From assembly GCF_014805625.2 (NCBI RefSeq), contig NW_023998421.1, positions 8,117,060-8,181,059 of the forward strand: 64,000 nt of DNA, given 5' to 3'. How positions within the stretch are numbered: the first letter of the stretch is position 1; each line of letters begins with the position of its first letter. Source of the stretch: Glossina fuscipes (lineage: Eukaryota > Arthropoda > Insecta > Diptera > Glossinidae). The translations under genes and the position numbers were made by a program. Under the pieces are notes generated by a model. It saw nothing but the letters and a program-made list of their open reading frames with translations, was not told the DNA's origin and did no database searches. This document shows, in pieces, positions 26,221 through 37,989 of this stretch.

Positions 26221-28277
26221 CAAAATTCCTCAATGATAAGTTCCAAAATAGTTTTGAATTCACTCCCATATGATTTTCTTGTGAAAAAGAACTCTAAAAA
26301 TCTTATTTTTTAATTATTTCAAGTGAGAATTCGTCCGTAGTAGTAATTGCTATCATAAAAAGTATGTGATTACTTGGAAGCAACATATAGTTTTTTATCA
26401 GAAAACTAACGAAGAGTAGTAAAGTCGTTAAAGGTATCTCAAAATCGGCCTTACTCGACTCTAATGCTCTTACTTGTTGTACCCTGCACCGCTTGTGGTA
26501 CAAGTGTATATTAAGTGTACATTATTGCGAAGTAAATGTATATGCTTTTCAAAATACTTTTCATGGCTTTCTTGGCAACAAAATTTATAAATCAGATTTT
26601 TATTTATTTATTTAGATTAACAAGAGAAAGAAATTCCGCACTCTTTAGTGTATATGAACACAATAAATGGTGAATACCAAATATTGGCGTTTTTTGTCTA
26701 GACATATTTTAGGTCTTCTGTGCCCACGCATTTTTATGTTCAACCTAAAAGTAGCAATTTCTGAGGTATTCCCACCATTTCATCTTTTTTCGACAAAAAT
26801 CGGTAAGTATTGTTCGCCAGATCTATGAACCAAACAAAAAGATAAAAATTCAGTGAAAAAGTGATTTGAGGATCAGTTAATTGTGACCCATCGAAATTGT
26901 AGCAGAAATCTATGTAAGTGACGTTATCCCTTTTTTTAGTTGTCGTTAACACGATTATTCCTGGACTTCTTTAAAGAAGAAAAAGCTTAACAGCTCTTTT
27001 AAAACCTTTTATCCTTATGTCATCTCTCTTCAATATATTGTTTCACTCTTTTTGTGTTTTGTGTTTCCCTTGTTTTTTGTCATTTTCAATTTAGCAGCCT
27101 TGAGTTGTACTAATGATTATTTACGTTCTGTTAGTTTGCTTTTCGTTTTTTTTCATTTAGTTTGTGCATACTTTTAGGCAATGCTTTTTCATGCAGTTAC
27201 TCAGGATTATATTTGTTACGTTACAATAAATTGTTTATTTTTAAATAATAACTTAAAGGAGGAGGACTTGAATTGCAGGACTACCTTTGATTGCTTTTTC
27301 TGAGATGTGAAAATTAAAAATATATCAAGATACTTTTAATGGATTGCTTAAAAAATGTTTTTCGTTCCCTCGCTCACATAATTTTTAAATCCTTCTGACT
27401 TCCTTCTTTGCCATTTATATTAAACTCTGCCTATCTCCTGCATTGACCTAAATTTTTCTCATTGCAGTTATGAGGCGCATCCCGTTCTTTATTAAACTTC
27501 TACACAATTACTAATGAACCTGTGGTTAAATTGCACTGTCCCTTCAAGGTGTTATATATGTATTCCTATCACTTTTAAGCATTGTAATTGCCTTTCGAAA
27601 GTGTGTGTGTTGGGCGGTCAACATGGATTTTCAAAACATACATCTATAAGCTTGAAATCAAGGTTTTAAAAGCTCTTCTAATCTGCCCAAAACTTTCCGA
27701 ACTTCTTGAACATATAATTTTCTAGTGATAGCGAAACATGGATATGCTTTTCATATGATTTTAAGATAAGAGATTTTATAACCGAATACTATTTAAAAAT
27801 ATAATAAAAGCCTAATTTTTACAACTTAGAAAAGAGAAGCATGATTTTATTACTGATCAAATGAATAGGAGAATAACGAAAAACGTACGAGGCCGACCAT
27901 TGAATGCTGAACATAGCTTCCTCTAATAAAATTCGCGGTTATTAATTTGGTGATAAAATAAAGGAATTATGTCTGGTGAGCATGAACTCCCTTCATGAGA
28001 CCTCTTATATAGGAGGGAAACTACATCGCGTAGTGACGTCATCCACATTTCTCGAAATTAGTTTTCTTGTTAAAAATCTTATTGTTCTTCATACATTTCC
28101 CTTATAAAATGCTAAAAATTTCACGCGAATCCTTATATCGAAGAAGTTTCGAAACATTAGGCCAAAATAAGAGATAGTAAAATATCAGGAATCTTTTGTA
28201 TTAATAGCTTGCTCTTTCAACCTCATTGTTTGTTTGTATGCGTAAATTACAAAACGAGGGCAACACCGAAGTCTGTG

Positions 28278-28332
28278 CTGAGCAACGTGAAAAATTGAAT
28301 AAAAATCAATGAGCAACATGAAAAATTGAATA
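28278..28332. repeat. 23-bp direct repeat
   Basis: TGAGCAACGTGAAAAATTGA(ATA) at about 28278-28300 recurs with one substitution at about 28310-28332. Confidence 0.85.
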
Positions 28333-30429
28333 ATTGTGCTTTTAAGTGAATACCCAGTGCAATAACGAAGCGTTTTTCTTAGTCTCCTCTGCACAGGCAC
28401 TCTCTATATGTTTGTTGCACGCAGTGTAATAATACTCTGTAACGCATTCGACAAGAAAACCATCAAACCTTGAAACTAGGATAAAAAAGAAATTAATGGT
28501 ATAATAAACATATTATATATAAATATATATATATAATCTGTAGGTGCTTGCTTCTTGTAAACATAGTTTTTAACACGTGGAAAAACAAACACATAGACCC
28601 TTAGACCTTTACTATTCGCGACAATTCACAGAGGAGACCCTTACTAAGTCCTCGCTGCACATTGGCCGATAAAATCTGTTTATTGGCGACAGTTTAAAAT
28701 AAATGCTTTTTTTTCTTGCTCTGTTCAAAAGTCTCAAATCAAAGAAGTTTTTTAGTTTATTATTATTGTAAAGTTTTAAAGGGATAAGATCTTCTTGCAT
28801 TTCGTGGAACCTGAAATCCTTGAGTTAATTTATCGTTCCACGATTTTTTAGCTTAAAAAAGAAAAAAATAAGTTTTAAAATGCATACATCCGCACAAAGC
28901 GAAATTGTTGTTCTTGCTGTATTTATTGTTATTAATTTATTTACCTGTAATGGTTATTATTTCTCTTTCTGGACGAGAACATAAATTTATATGTTATTCA
29001 ATAGGAAGTAAAATGATTTAATGTAAAAAGGAGAAAGTTTCTTACAGTCTACAGGGTAACCTTAAATTAATAATGAAAACTTCTGTTAGTGAACAGAGTG
29101 TAAACCAGAAATGAATATCAAATTAAATGTTGTGGCAATGTTGATTACCATAGGGCAGCTATAAATTATTATGCTGAATGGACTGAATGTTAATAAACTT
29201 TCTGTACAACTTCTTACCGTTCTGCTGCATCACATGTATAAGTTCATTCATAGTGTTCAAATATACTATATGTACATAAATATTCGTGCTTATGTTCCAT
29301 TCCATTATTGCACTTGTTAAAAAATTCTGCAGGCATTGAAATTTATAAATTTATATATAAATGCCGTTTGCAACTTATAAATTCAAGTTCGACCCTAACT
29401 AAGTATGTAGAACACATTTAGACAAATTGGACAAAAATATTGGTTATACCTTTGGCAACGCATGCTCCGGAAGTTCCGTTTTTATATAGCGCAATGGCAA
29501 GAAACAATGAAACATTTAGGCTGCACCACAAGCCCAAAAGAGGTGGTTTTCTGACATTTTTTTTTTTTTTTTTTGATGAAGAGAAAGGTAATGGAATAAT
29601 AATATCATGTCTTGTGTCATTAGTCGTTATTAGGTTTTTGTACACTGTTCCGTACTAATTAGGAGAATGCACTGTAACAGGCTAAAATAGGATAGGTTTT
29701 TTGGCAAAGATAACGCTATTTGAGAACGTTTCTAAGCATTCCTTTAAGCAATAGAGAGAAAAAATTACATTAATTGAATATTAAAAAAATTGCAACATCG
29801 GAGCTGTTCCTGGGCACTCTCGTCTTAAGAAGCTCTGAGATACTCGGTATCGAGTGCTTTAAAGAATGTCTTGTACTATACCTCATTCCTGTTGCGCAGC
29901 TTTCAAATCAACTGATTATAATAAATTGTTATTTTCGAAAAGTGATGCAAGCCACCAAACATTTTTTTAAAGTTCAACTATTCGTGCAAAGCGAAGCTAA
30001 AGCTAAAGCAAAATTGCGAACCTTCTCCGTCGAGCGCTATTCGAAGACAAAGGCTTTATGACACCTTTTATATTACTAGGGAAATATTTAATAGTCCAGA
30101 TGGCTGTTGGAATTCGCTTACCTGTTATGATTCATTTTAGTTTTCGAGCAAGTTCAGAGTGCGCTTCTTCTTGAATCATCTTTTTCGACTAAAGGGAAGC
30201 TACGATCTCTGACCTCGCATCCAATTGAAATATTTAGTCGTAAGTAAGTTATTGAAATTTTGATGAATTTCCCAAGCTTTTGTACGAGAGTTAGTACATC
30301 AAGTAAAGATACTATAAAATCATTGGACCATTTTATGTTTTTTGCTTGAACAAAAGTTTTTTATTCTCATAGAAAATAAACTTATGTAAAATAATTCTTT
30401 TATATAAAAAATGTCTCCTAAGTTAAGAC

Positions 30430-31812
30430 TTATTTCTTCTTCTTTTTCCCTGACCTCTGCGCTTTTGACTTCTTTCCTGCCGCAGCCTTTGAATATTAGT
30501 AAAAAAAAAAAAAAATTATATTTTTTATTATATAACTAAAGAGTATTGACCTCAATCGAGTTCAAACTTACTTTCAATTTTTCGGCTTCCTCTCGTTCCT
30601 TTCTTTCCTGTGCTTTCAATTCACGTATACGCATTGCCTCAATTTCCTCGTGAAATCGAGCAATTTGCTCTTGCTGATAACGCTGCTGATCCTTTAGCTT
30701 TTCGATTTGTATGCGCTTGAGGTTTAATTTGTTTTCGGCTTTCTCGTAGTCCGCGTCATAGTTTGCTTGCATAGTCTGAATATTTCTTTTCAATTTCTCG
30801 TTCATCGTGTAGAAGAAATCCATGCAGCTGCTACTGCAACGTTCCTCGTCTAGAGTTTGACTCATGAACTTGTTAATGCTCGAATTGAAATAATTTTGCA
30901 TGCTATCCATTTTTAGTTGGGTCTGATGTAACTTGGTTCTATACCAATTCAATTGATAGCGTCTTTCGATCGGATCCCATACTTAAAAGTAGCGAAATTT
31001 TTATAAAAAATATCGGGCTTCGAGGCTTCTATTTGTCTATCATGTTTTTTTTATTACTTACAGTGACTGTACAGTATCTTGGTCTCCAAATTCGTCTTCA
31101 AAGCCACGTGACTTTGCCGATGTTGCCTCTGACTCATTAGTAATTGCGCGTTAAACAATTGAGTAAATACACTTTTATTTTTTTTGTATTCATTTTCTAT
31201 ATTCTGCTGTTTCTTTAACAATTCCCGAGCATCTCTGCATTGTTAGGCCGATTCGCCACAAAATAGATTTGAATGAAACGTAAGCGTAATATGATTGAAT
31301 ACTTACAGAATTGGTTTTTCAGTGCTTGCTTCTATATCCAAACTTTGATCAGACATTTCGGAATATAGGCCATCGAATACGAGCTTTACTAATTTAAGTA
31401 ATTCTTTTAAATCGCATCGAAATTTATAGTTATCCAAGCAATTTTCCGAAAATTTTTTCAAAACTTCAATAAAAACAAAATTACGTAATGTACGACGTTC
31501 CACGAACTTATCCAGCGACCAACTAAAAATTCCATGAGCTAATTCTTCGTCCGGCTCTTTCTCATTGGCATTGCACTTATTCGTTTTGTTCAAAATGCTC
31601 AATTGTTGGCGAAATATTATCTCAACACGTTCAACAGCGAAAAATTTCAAATAACCGAAACGTAAGCGTTGATTAAGTAATTTAAAAAACCATTCTATTT
31701 TTAGGCGATCGAGGTGGGACCCTTCTCTCAGCTCCTGCCGAAATACATCGAAATCATAATCGGACTTTGGTCGCTTCCGTGTACTACAAGGACCCGCTAT
31801 TACGTGCCCCAT
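30430..31812 (-). CDS. DRC9/IQCG-like coiled-coil protein, copy 1 (4 exons, 381 aa)
   Basis: The model has four exons on the minus strand: 31812-31307, 31234-31062, 30981-30572 and 30486-30430. All junctions are GT-AG with strong donors (GTAAGT three times) and consistent phases 2, 1 and 0. An in-frame TAA directly precedes the ATG, which supports this start. The N-terminal half is helical (FSWSLDKFVERRTLRNFVF, then KEL.KLV..VFDGLY). The third exon is a long coiled coil with NWYRTKL, ANYDADYEKAENKL and RFHEEIEAMRIRELKAQERKE. The last exon encodes AAAGKKSKAQRSGKKKKK. Coiled coil plus lysine-rich tail recalls IQCG/DRC9 of the nexin-dynein regulatory complex in motile axonemes, expected in sperm tails. 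A clear IQ motif is missing. The gene itself is well supported by the paralog at 33657; the family name is inference. Confidence 0.8.
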
Positions 31813-32047
31813 TTACCGCTAAATATGTTAGATATTATAAAACTACACTACTGAAAAGGGGCTCAATAAAATTTCTAAACTCCCAATACTGATATTTCTT
31901 GTATTGAAAATATTCTGAAAACTATATGAAAACTATAGGAAAAAAAAGGACTGAAATGAAATAATGAATATTGAAAAGCTTTCGAAAGTTAAATGACAGA
32001 CAGCAAATACAAATACTACAAGCATTGGGGAAAATCAATTCTATTAC

Positions 32048-32284
32048 TTGTTCAAAATCGGTTTCGAGATGTTCGTCATTCAATTGCCTTTCAAGAAACT
32101 TGATTCTTTGTTGCTCTGTCGCATTGAAACCGTATTCTACAGAGCCTGTACTCTTATTGTCGCGGCATAGTTTGGGTAACACTCTTCCCTCTCTTTCTTT
32201 ATTTGTTAATTCCGAATAGAATTCAGGAAAGTTATATAAAGAAAAACTCCACCAAATTCTGGTTGATTTAGGTACACGAAACAT
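32048..32284 (-). CDS. Likely coding exon of an unidentified gene between the paralogs
   Basis: An ATG at 32284 opens a 79-codon frame that looks coding (FYSELTNKEREGRVLPKLC, then ATEQQRIKFLERQLNDEHLE) and reaches a plausible donor (GAACAA|GTAATAG) at phase 0. The charged, helical C-terminal part could be a coiled-coil start. No continuation was fixed. One acceptor candidate at about 31851 would give an immediate stop, and joining into the DRC9-like gene downstream would need a poor acceptor. It could be a small axonemal-type protein, an upstream exon of the neighbouring gene, or a pseudogene. I do not recognise the family. Confidence 0.4.
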
Positions 32285-32675
32285 GTCTACCTAACCCAAT
32301 AAGTTTCTTAACGTTTGGATAGTTCAATTTATCATCGGGCTATTAATAGGACTACGATGGCATATTGGTGACCTAACTCTCCCCATTTATCCATTTAATA
32401 GTTTAGATGGGCTTATTGATATCGCCCAGGATTTCGATGTTACTCAGTTAAATCACATTGTCAACGTGGACCGCATACTTTTCCATCTTATCGAGGAGAG
32501 TGCTAAGCAAGTTCTTCATCCGCAACCGCACAGTTGAGATAATCATGAATGACGTTCGTTCTATACAGTCTTCTGTCATTTAGAAGGTTTCGTAAGAACA
32601 CATTTTTCTACTAAAGAGTTGCTTCAGTTAGTTGCTATTTTGCCTAAGGGACAATAGTAATCCATAGATCTTCTT

Positions 32676-32925
32676 TTTTGTACCCATCACGCATCAAAGA
32701 GAAAGGAGTACATTCATTTTGTGGAAACGTTCGCAACAACCGGAAGTGAGCTTCAGAAACATTCTCTCGTTTGCAAAAACGGATTTGTCGACTTCAAATC
32801 TGGTAGAAATTGTAGAAGCTCTTGCACGCAATTTCGTATTAAAAATGGACCGAGAAAATGAGCCTCGTGTGATGAGTGCGAACGCCTCGCTCGCACTCAA
32901 ATATAATTTTCTAACAATACTTGTT
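32676..32925 (+). repeat. Interspersed repeat family B, internally deleted copy
   Basis: It begins 'gtacccatcacgcatcaaag', continues 'cattttgtggaaacgttcgc', and ends with a GAGTGCGA...TCGCACTC hairpin followed by 'aaatataattttctaacaat', 'acttgttgca'. The same opening and ending occur in the copies at 52.9-53.8 kb. It lies in the spacer of the inverted gene pair. Confidence 0.75.
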
Positions 32926-32944
32926 GCATTTATTTAACTCGCGT

Positions 32945-33096
32945 ATCCGACGAGCAGCCGAAGCCGAGGAATCTCGACTAGCAAGTCAATGATCGTGGGT
33001 TCGAATCTCAAGCGCGATAGAGTTTTTAATAAAAGCCGATAGCCTTAGATGCTAGTGCTCTTAAGAGTTTAGTCTTAAAATTTATTTCTCTGGCGA

Positions 33097-33127
<31 letters not shown>

Positions 33128-33128
33128 T
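32945..33128 (+). repeat. tRNA-derived SINE, copy 1
   Basis: The copy has an internal B-box (GGTTCGAATCT at 32998-33008) with an A-box-like region upstream (gcagccgaagccgagg), then a shared body 'tttttaataaaagccgatag', 'ccttagatgctagtgctctt', and an (AAT)n tail at 33101-33123. The body and tail match the copy at 62588-62775 at most positions, which defines a family with RNA polymerase III-type promoters. The A-box here is damaged, so this copy is probably not transcribed. Confidence 0.8.
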
Positions 33129-33656
33129 AAATCGCTTATTTTTATTATAAGAAACTGGGTACGGGTACTGGGTATAAAAATTATAGAGCTAACGAATAGT
33201 CATTCTCTCTTACGTTGTGCAAATAATTGAATCATAATAATACACTTCAGAAATATGAAGATTATTAAAAACTTTCAGCGCAGGGTTATTGCTTTGATTA
33301 CATTCGGGGTAAGCTTTACGATCCGTTAGAGGAGCAACTTTGCATCGATGTGGCGTTTAATCTCTCGTTTCACTTTTGATTTTATACGTTTTTTTGACAC
33401 GTTGCCTTTTCTAAAAGTTTTTAGAAGTTTTTAGTTTTTCTAAAAGTTTTTAGAAAATCATTTTAGAATTTTTCTATTAATAATAAAACATTTTTGTTTT
33501 TTTTTTTTTATACTTAAAAGAAAAGAATTTTTTTAAAGCTTTGGATTAAGCCGCAGATGATTCTTTTTTATGGGCGACGAGTGTCAGGCACATGCATATT
33601 GAAAAATTATATTATTTAATGATTAAAATCGTAAAAAATTCGCAACAATCATTATT

Positions 33657-35011
33657 ATGGATGGCATTGATCTGCAGCGCCTTAGAAGTACAGGTAAGGG
33701 GAATAAATAATGAAAGCTCTATTACTCGTTTATAAACTCACTTGAACAGGTATAATTGAGACAACTGGGTCCAGTTTTGAACATGATTATATAAAGAGGA
33801 TGGCATTGCAATATTTGGAATACACGATGACCAATCGCTTAAAAGTGATACGGAATGTGAATCCCCCGATGCGTGATACTGAAATAGCTATTGAGATGTC
33901 AAGGGGCGTGTACAGTTGGTCGTATGAAAAGTTTTTGGCTCGTCGACGTTTCAAACATGTTTGGATCGATGTCCTGATGTGGGAGTTCGACGAGGCCTTA
34001 TTGGAGCGAGTCAAGTTACACTTTGATTTAAGTGAACTAAACAGATTAGTGGATGTTCTTTTTAAGGCCATGTATGCCTTAGTAGATGGTAAATCCATAG
34101 ACTTTGGTAAATATCTTTGGGATCCATTCATGTAAGCTATTAATAACGGTCGTCTGTGCAAATATTGCGTTAATTCCTTTTTTCTATTTACGATATGAGC
34201 AGTGATGTTCAAACATATCTGACAATAGGCGAGGACTTATGCTCGGAAGCGCAAAGAAATAAATCAAAGGAATTTGAGTATTGTAATTATTTAATGGTCG
34301 CTTGGGGTCCCGTGGTGTTACCAATCATAAACGAAACCGACCAAAGATGTGCATAAAAATTCCATTTATAAAACGTATGAAAATGTAATGTAATGTACAC
34401 TATTTTTTACTTGCAGTATTTGAGGCAATAGAAATGCGTTACCAACTGAATTGGTATCGAAGCGAAGTTAACAAAATGCAACTAAAATATGATATACTTC
34501 AAGAAAACTATTTAAACAGCATTTCGCAAGCATTGCAAGCGAGCAAAATGGAAGAGGAGGTTGGCTACAATATTGTAGACGTGATCTACAATGAAACCGA
34601 GGTGCCAAACGAATATTGCCAATGGTATATCACACTAATAGGCGTGTCCTTTGCTTGCAGAGTTTTCGAGAGCTTATTACAAACTTTCAAGAGCTATACG
34701 ACGAGGAGTTGGAAAAGATCGAAGCTAGTATAGGTGCAAGTACAAAACAAATTGCAAAACTAGTAGATCATCATAAATATTTAAGCGAGGAATTAGTTCG
34801 ATTTCAGGAAGAAATTGCTGCCAGGAAGGCGTTCGAAATAAGACGACGTCAACCACCCTCAGAGGTCTATCAAGTGAGTTTGTTCGTTTTCTCAAACGAT
34901 TAAACTATAATCACAATTAACGCTTTTTTTCTATAGATTGACTGGGCCGCCATTTACTCGAAAAGCTCTAAAAAGCGCCGCAAAGGCAATAGAAAGAAGA
35001 GTAAAGGCTGA
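33657..35011 (+). CDS. DRC9/IQCG-like coiled-coil protein, copy 2 (6 exons, ~323 aa)
   Basis: Exons are 33657-33693, 33750-34131, 34203-34282, 34417-34601, 34661-34873 and 34937-35011, with junction phases 1, 2, 1, 0 and 0. It is a clear paralog of the minus-strand gene at 30430-31812: VYSWSYEKFLARRRFKHVW aligns with its FSWSLDKFVERRTLRNFVF, FEAIEMRYQLNWYRSEVNK with WDPIERRYQLNWYRTKLHQ, and LYDEELEKIEAS with NYDADYEKAENK. The last exon ends SKSSKKRRKGNRKKSKG, another basic tail. Exon 3 (80 nt) is much shorter than the 173-nt counterpart and poorly conserved, and the donor after exon 4 (GAG|GTGCCA) is weak but gives a gap-free alignment. Either the copy has diverged functionally or exon 3 is mis-modelled. 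The role, axonemal regulatory complex, is inferred from the family resemblance. Confidence 0.75.
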
Positions 35012-35019
35012 GTTTTCTT

Positions 35020-37400
35020 CGATAAAAAGCAAGCTACAAGATTTAATTTCAAAAAAAAAAAACAGCTTTAGGTTTAAATACGATTCGACAACAGAAATAA
35101 ATTTGCATGCGGTTTCTAAAAATTTTAAAGTAGTTTTAGATGTAGCTTTGCATTTTGCGGCTTCAGAGTGCAAAATGCCAATTAAATTGACAATGATCAA
35201 AGAACCTACATTGGACAATGTAAGTGCTCACCGTTCATGGGAATCTGGAGTTTGAAGCGACATCGTTCAAATTTGTTAAAACTGGCAAAAAAAAAAAAAA
35301 ACATTGTCCAAGCATATCACAACATAATTTATATATATCTCGACTTTCATCATAAATTTCTACAAATTCGTGTAAAGTCTGACGATAATCCATTCTAGTA
35401 GTGGTGTAAGGTATCTTAAGCTTGTGCACATGCAAGTGGAACACTGAAAAGGCTTTAAGATGTACTCGCCCTTTTCTTAGATCGATTCAGAATGAAATGT
35501 CAGCTTATCTGTCTACCCAGTCCTCTTACGCCCTTGTAGATTTCAGCCTGGACACAGTAATTTTTGAAATGTTGTGATGGAATTTGTTGCAATCGTGTTT
35601 CTGGACTAAAGAAGAAATGGATTAGATTAAACCATTTTTACAATTACTTAACACTTCACGATATAACGTCTCATTAATTAAAAAGTCTCTGAATCTCGAG
35701 GAAAGTCGTTGAATACTAGTGCTGCATCGAGCAGCTCAAGATAAAAAATCAGTGAGATTAAAAGTCAAACTGATAGCAGTATAAAATTGGAATAGATCTA
35801 TAGGCTAGCTGGCTTAAGTGGTCTTTTGCCTGAAAGTAAGAATATTGAAAGGGAACGCAATTTTGCATAGATCCCACACCGCTTATGACATAAGAAGGCG
35901 TTAAGTTTGTGCGACCGGGACTTGAAATAGACCTGGCTTTTATTATGCCGATCGATTCAGAAGGTGATTCTGAATTTAGGCTATGTCTGCCCGCCTTGTT
36001 TTCTTGTGTTTAACCTACAGACGATTTGACGAAATTCGGTATATTGGCGTGCTTCGGTCCAAGGATGATCTCTATTGAAAATTGTTCGAATCGATCCACT
36101 TTGGAACAGACGAACTGAGTGGCAGTGATCCACACATGACCAGACAGATGCGTCATACCTGCTGGAAATCTCGAACGTATGCCGAACTGAGTTTGTTTCC
36201 TATCTTTTACTGATTTTCACTTTGTTTGCTACTATAGTGTATGTTATGTGAACGTTGATATATGTTAAATACAAATAAATGTTTATGAAATGTTTGCAGC
36301 CATTTCTTATTTACTAGAGGCAAATTATTAAAATTTAAGTGTATATACCATTTGCTTAAATGTACAGCGTGAGGCTATATATGCAACTAAATAGTGTTAA
36401 GGACCTATCACCACGATTATCATACAACCGTACATAAATCAGGCGAAACTTGTGGGTATGATTTTTAGTTTGAATGAAAGTTGCATTCTCCTTATGACTA
36501 TTTCATAAATTTAAGAAATTCTTAATAGGCCTCACAGGATTCGTGGTAAGCCACATATAAATTCTTTTACAAAAGTGGAAATGAACCCAAAAGTAATTGA
36601 TATTTTGTAGAGGAAATTTTCGGGTGTATGTGTCGTAAAATCGTATCAGCCATAAGGCCGAATATTTTGAAACCCTCCACTTATCTATTGTTGTTGTAGT
36701 TTCTCTCGATCCCAGAAATTGTGATGCATTAAAATCATATGAAAACGGTGGACTAAAAGCATACCGCGCCTTTCTTATCTTCTAGCATCTTCATCTATGA
36801 GTGTATTAAACAACATATATGGACATTGTTGCCCGAAATAATAATCTTATTAGAACATAAAACCCCTCTACGGATAATACCACACACAAATGAAAATAAT
36901 ACTCTCGAATATATTAGAAAAGACAAGTACGTCATGAGCAACTTAAGATAACAAAAACGCTAGTAACCTAATGGAGAGAAGTTGAATTCTCAAATTTGTC
37001 TACTAAGGAATAGCGAACGATGAACGCAGTCAGAAGAAAACTTTGAAGTCGGACTTCCCTTCAACTCATTATATTATCACAAGAAATATAACAATCAAAA
37101 GGGTTTATGTATTTACGTAATTTAAGAAATCTTTAACCGAATGTCACATTTGTGTTGATGGATTTAACTTATTTTACATTCATTGGTATTTAAAAGAACT
37201 TTAAAGTGATAAGACTAATATAGAATATAATGCATGCGAGGTTCATAAAGTTATCGAAAGTGTTTTCTTTTTTTCCTTTCAAAAATAAACAATTTTCTAA
37301 AAAATTCGAGATAAACAATTGATTTTTGATTTGCAGGACTATAGAGCTGCTTAGTAAGTTATTGATTGCCGTACAGTAGAGTCGAACGTTTTGATTTGAT
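35020..37400. other. Non-coding spacer with a family-A copy
   Basis: A second open frame continues past the end of the DRC9-like copy to 35255, but it is out of phase with the conserved basic tail. A family-A repeat lies at about 35860-36130. The rest shows no coding signal. Confidence 0.5.
35860..36130 (+). repeat. Interspersed repeat family A
   Basis: The copy carries 'aagtttgtgcgaccgggact', 'ttattatgccgatcgattca', 'tttaacctacagacgatttg', 'cgaaattcggtatattggcg' and 'cttcggtccaaggatgatct', the fullest version of the family-A central block. Confidence 0.8.
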
Positions 37401-37410
37401 CGAATAAAAA

Positions 37411-37876
37411 ATGATCGCGTTTATGAAATTCATTTTTGCCTTGTGTGCTATTATCTGTTGTTTACAGGTAGTTTTGAAAACCTTACAAACATATATATAT
37501 ATATGAATATCTGATACGTATATCTGTACATATATGTTCTTTAATTATATTTTTCAAATTGAAATGATAAAGCTTGTTGAAATGGCTCGTATACGTCGTG
37601 ATGAGAATCCTGCTGAGGGCGAGTCGGGTAAAGTCGATTTCTCCGAATTTGCAAACAAAATAATGGATGAATTTAAGAAGACTTTAAATAACGAAGATTT
37701 ACAGGTATTTATAGCATAAAGAGTTTTTATTATAAATGACTAAAAATACAAAATAATTTTTTCGTTTTCAGAACTTTTTCAAAAACGCCCAAGCTAACAT
37801 ACAGGAGGTTACTAAATCCGTTTCAGAATCTGTCTCGAATGCCTTGAATAATATGAAGAAGGAGACCAGCACTTAA
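37411..37876 (+). CDS. Small secreted peptide, Nplp2-like (3 exons, 97 aa)
   Basis: Exons are 37411-37467, 37573-37704 and 37772-37876, all phase 0 with good GT-AG sites. Residues 1-19 (MIAFMKFIFALCAIICCLQ) form a signal peptide. It is followed by LVEMARIRR|DENPAEGE, where RIRR is a furin-type dibasic site, then two amphipathic helices (VDFSEFANKIMDEFKKTLNN and FFKNAQANIQEVTKSVSESV) and MKKETST at the end. There are no cysteines in the mature part. The order signal peptide, R-x-x-R-(E/D)-x-NPA, then amphipathic helices recalls Drosophila Nplp2, a haemolymph peptide thought to act like a small apolipoprotein. The similarity is from memory and moderate. An AATAAA lies about 66 bases after the stop. 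The gene is well supported; the family name is tentative. Confidence 0.75.
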
Positions 37877-37941
37877 GGACTTTTATAGAGCAAATAATAA
37901 TTTGTTGTTGTTAGCATAATGATAGTGTTAGAAAACTGTTC

Positions 37942-37947
37942 AATAAA
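37942..37947 (+). terminator. Poly(A) signal AATAAA of the Nplp2-like gene
   Basis: A canonical AATAAA sits about 66 nt downstream of the TAA stop at 37876, a normal distance for a short fly 3' UTR. Confidence 0.6.
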
Positions 37948-37989
37948 AAAATTAAATAAGTAAATATACTTATAACGAGTTTTCAAAGT

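Larger units (their letters stand above)
21640..30425. other. Long non-coding stretch
   Basis: No supported exon was found. It holds AAT/AAG triplet repeats at 22180-22230, dense (TA)n at 23125-23190, 23711-23732 and 24367-24391, a degenerate tandem repeat at 25660-25810, a family-A fragment at 26020-26220 and a short direct repeat at 28278-28332. The long minus-strand frame at 23527-24069 runs through a (TA)n tract and lacks an ATG start. Confidence 0.5.

Noticed and set aside
29774..30061. Possible RNase H relic (a VPGHS-like string near 29805)
   Set aside because: Only five residues match the 'WVPGHSG' motif of retrotransposon RNase H domains; nothing downstream continues the similarity.
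34938..35255. 105-codon frame overlapping the last exon of the second DRC9-like copy
   Set aside because: The phase-0 reading that gives the lysine-rich tail matches the paralog; this alternative frame does not fit the upstream exon phase.
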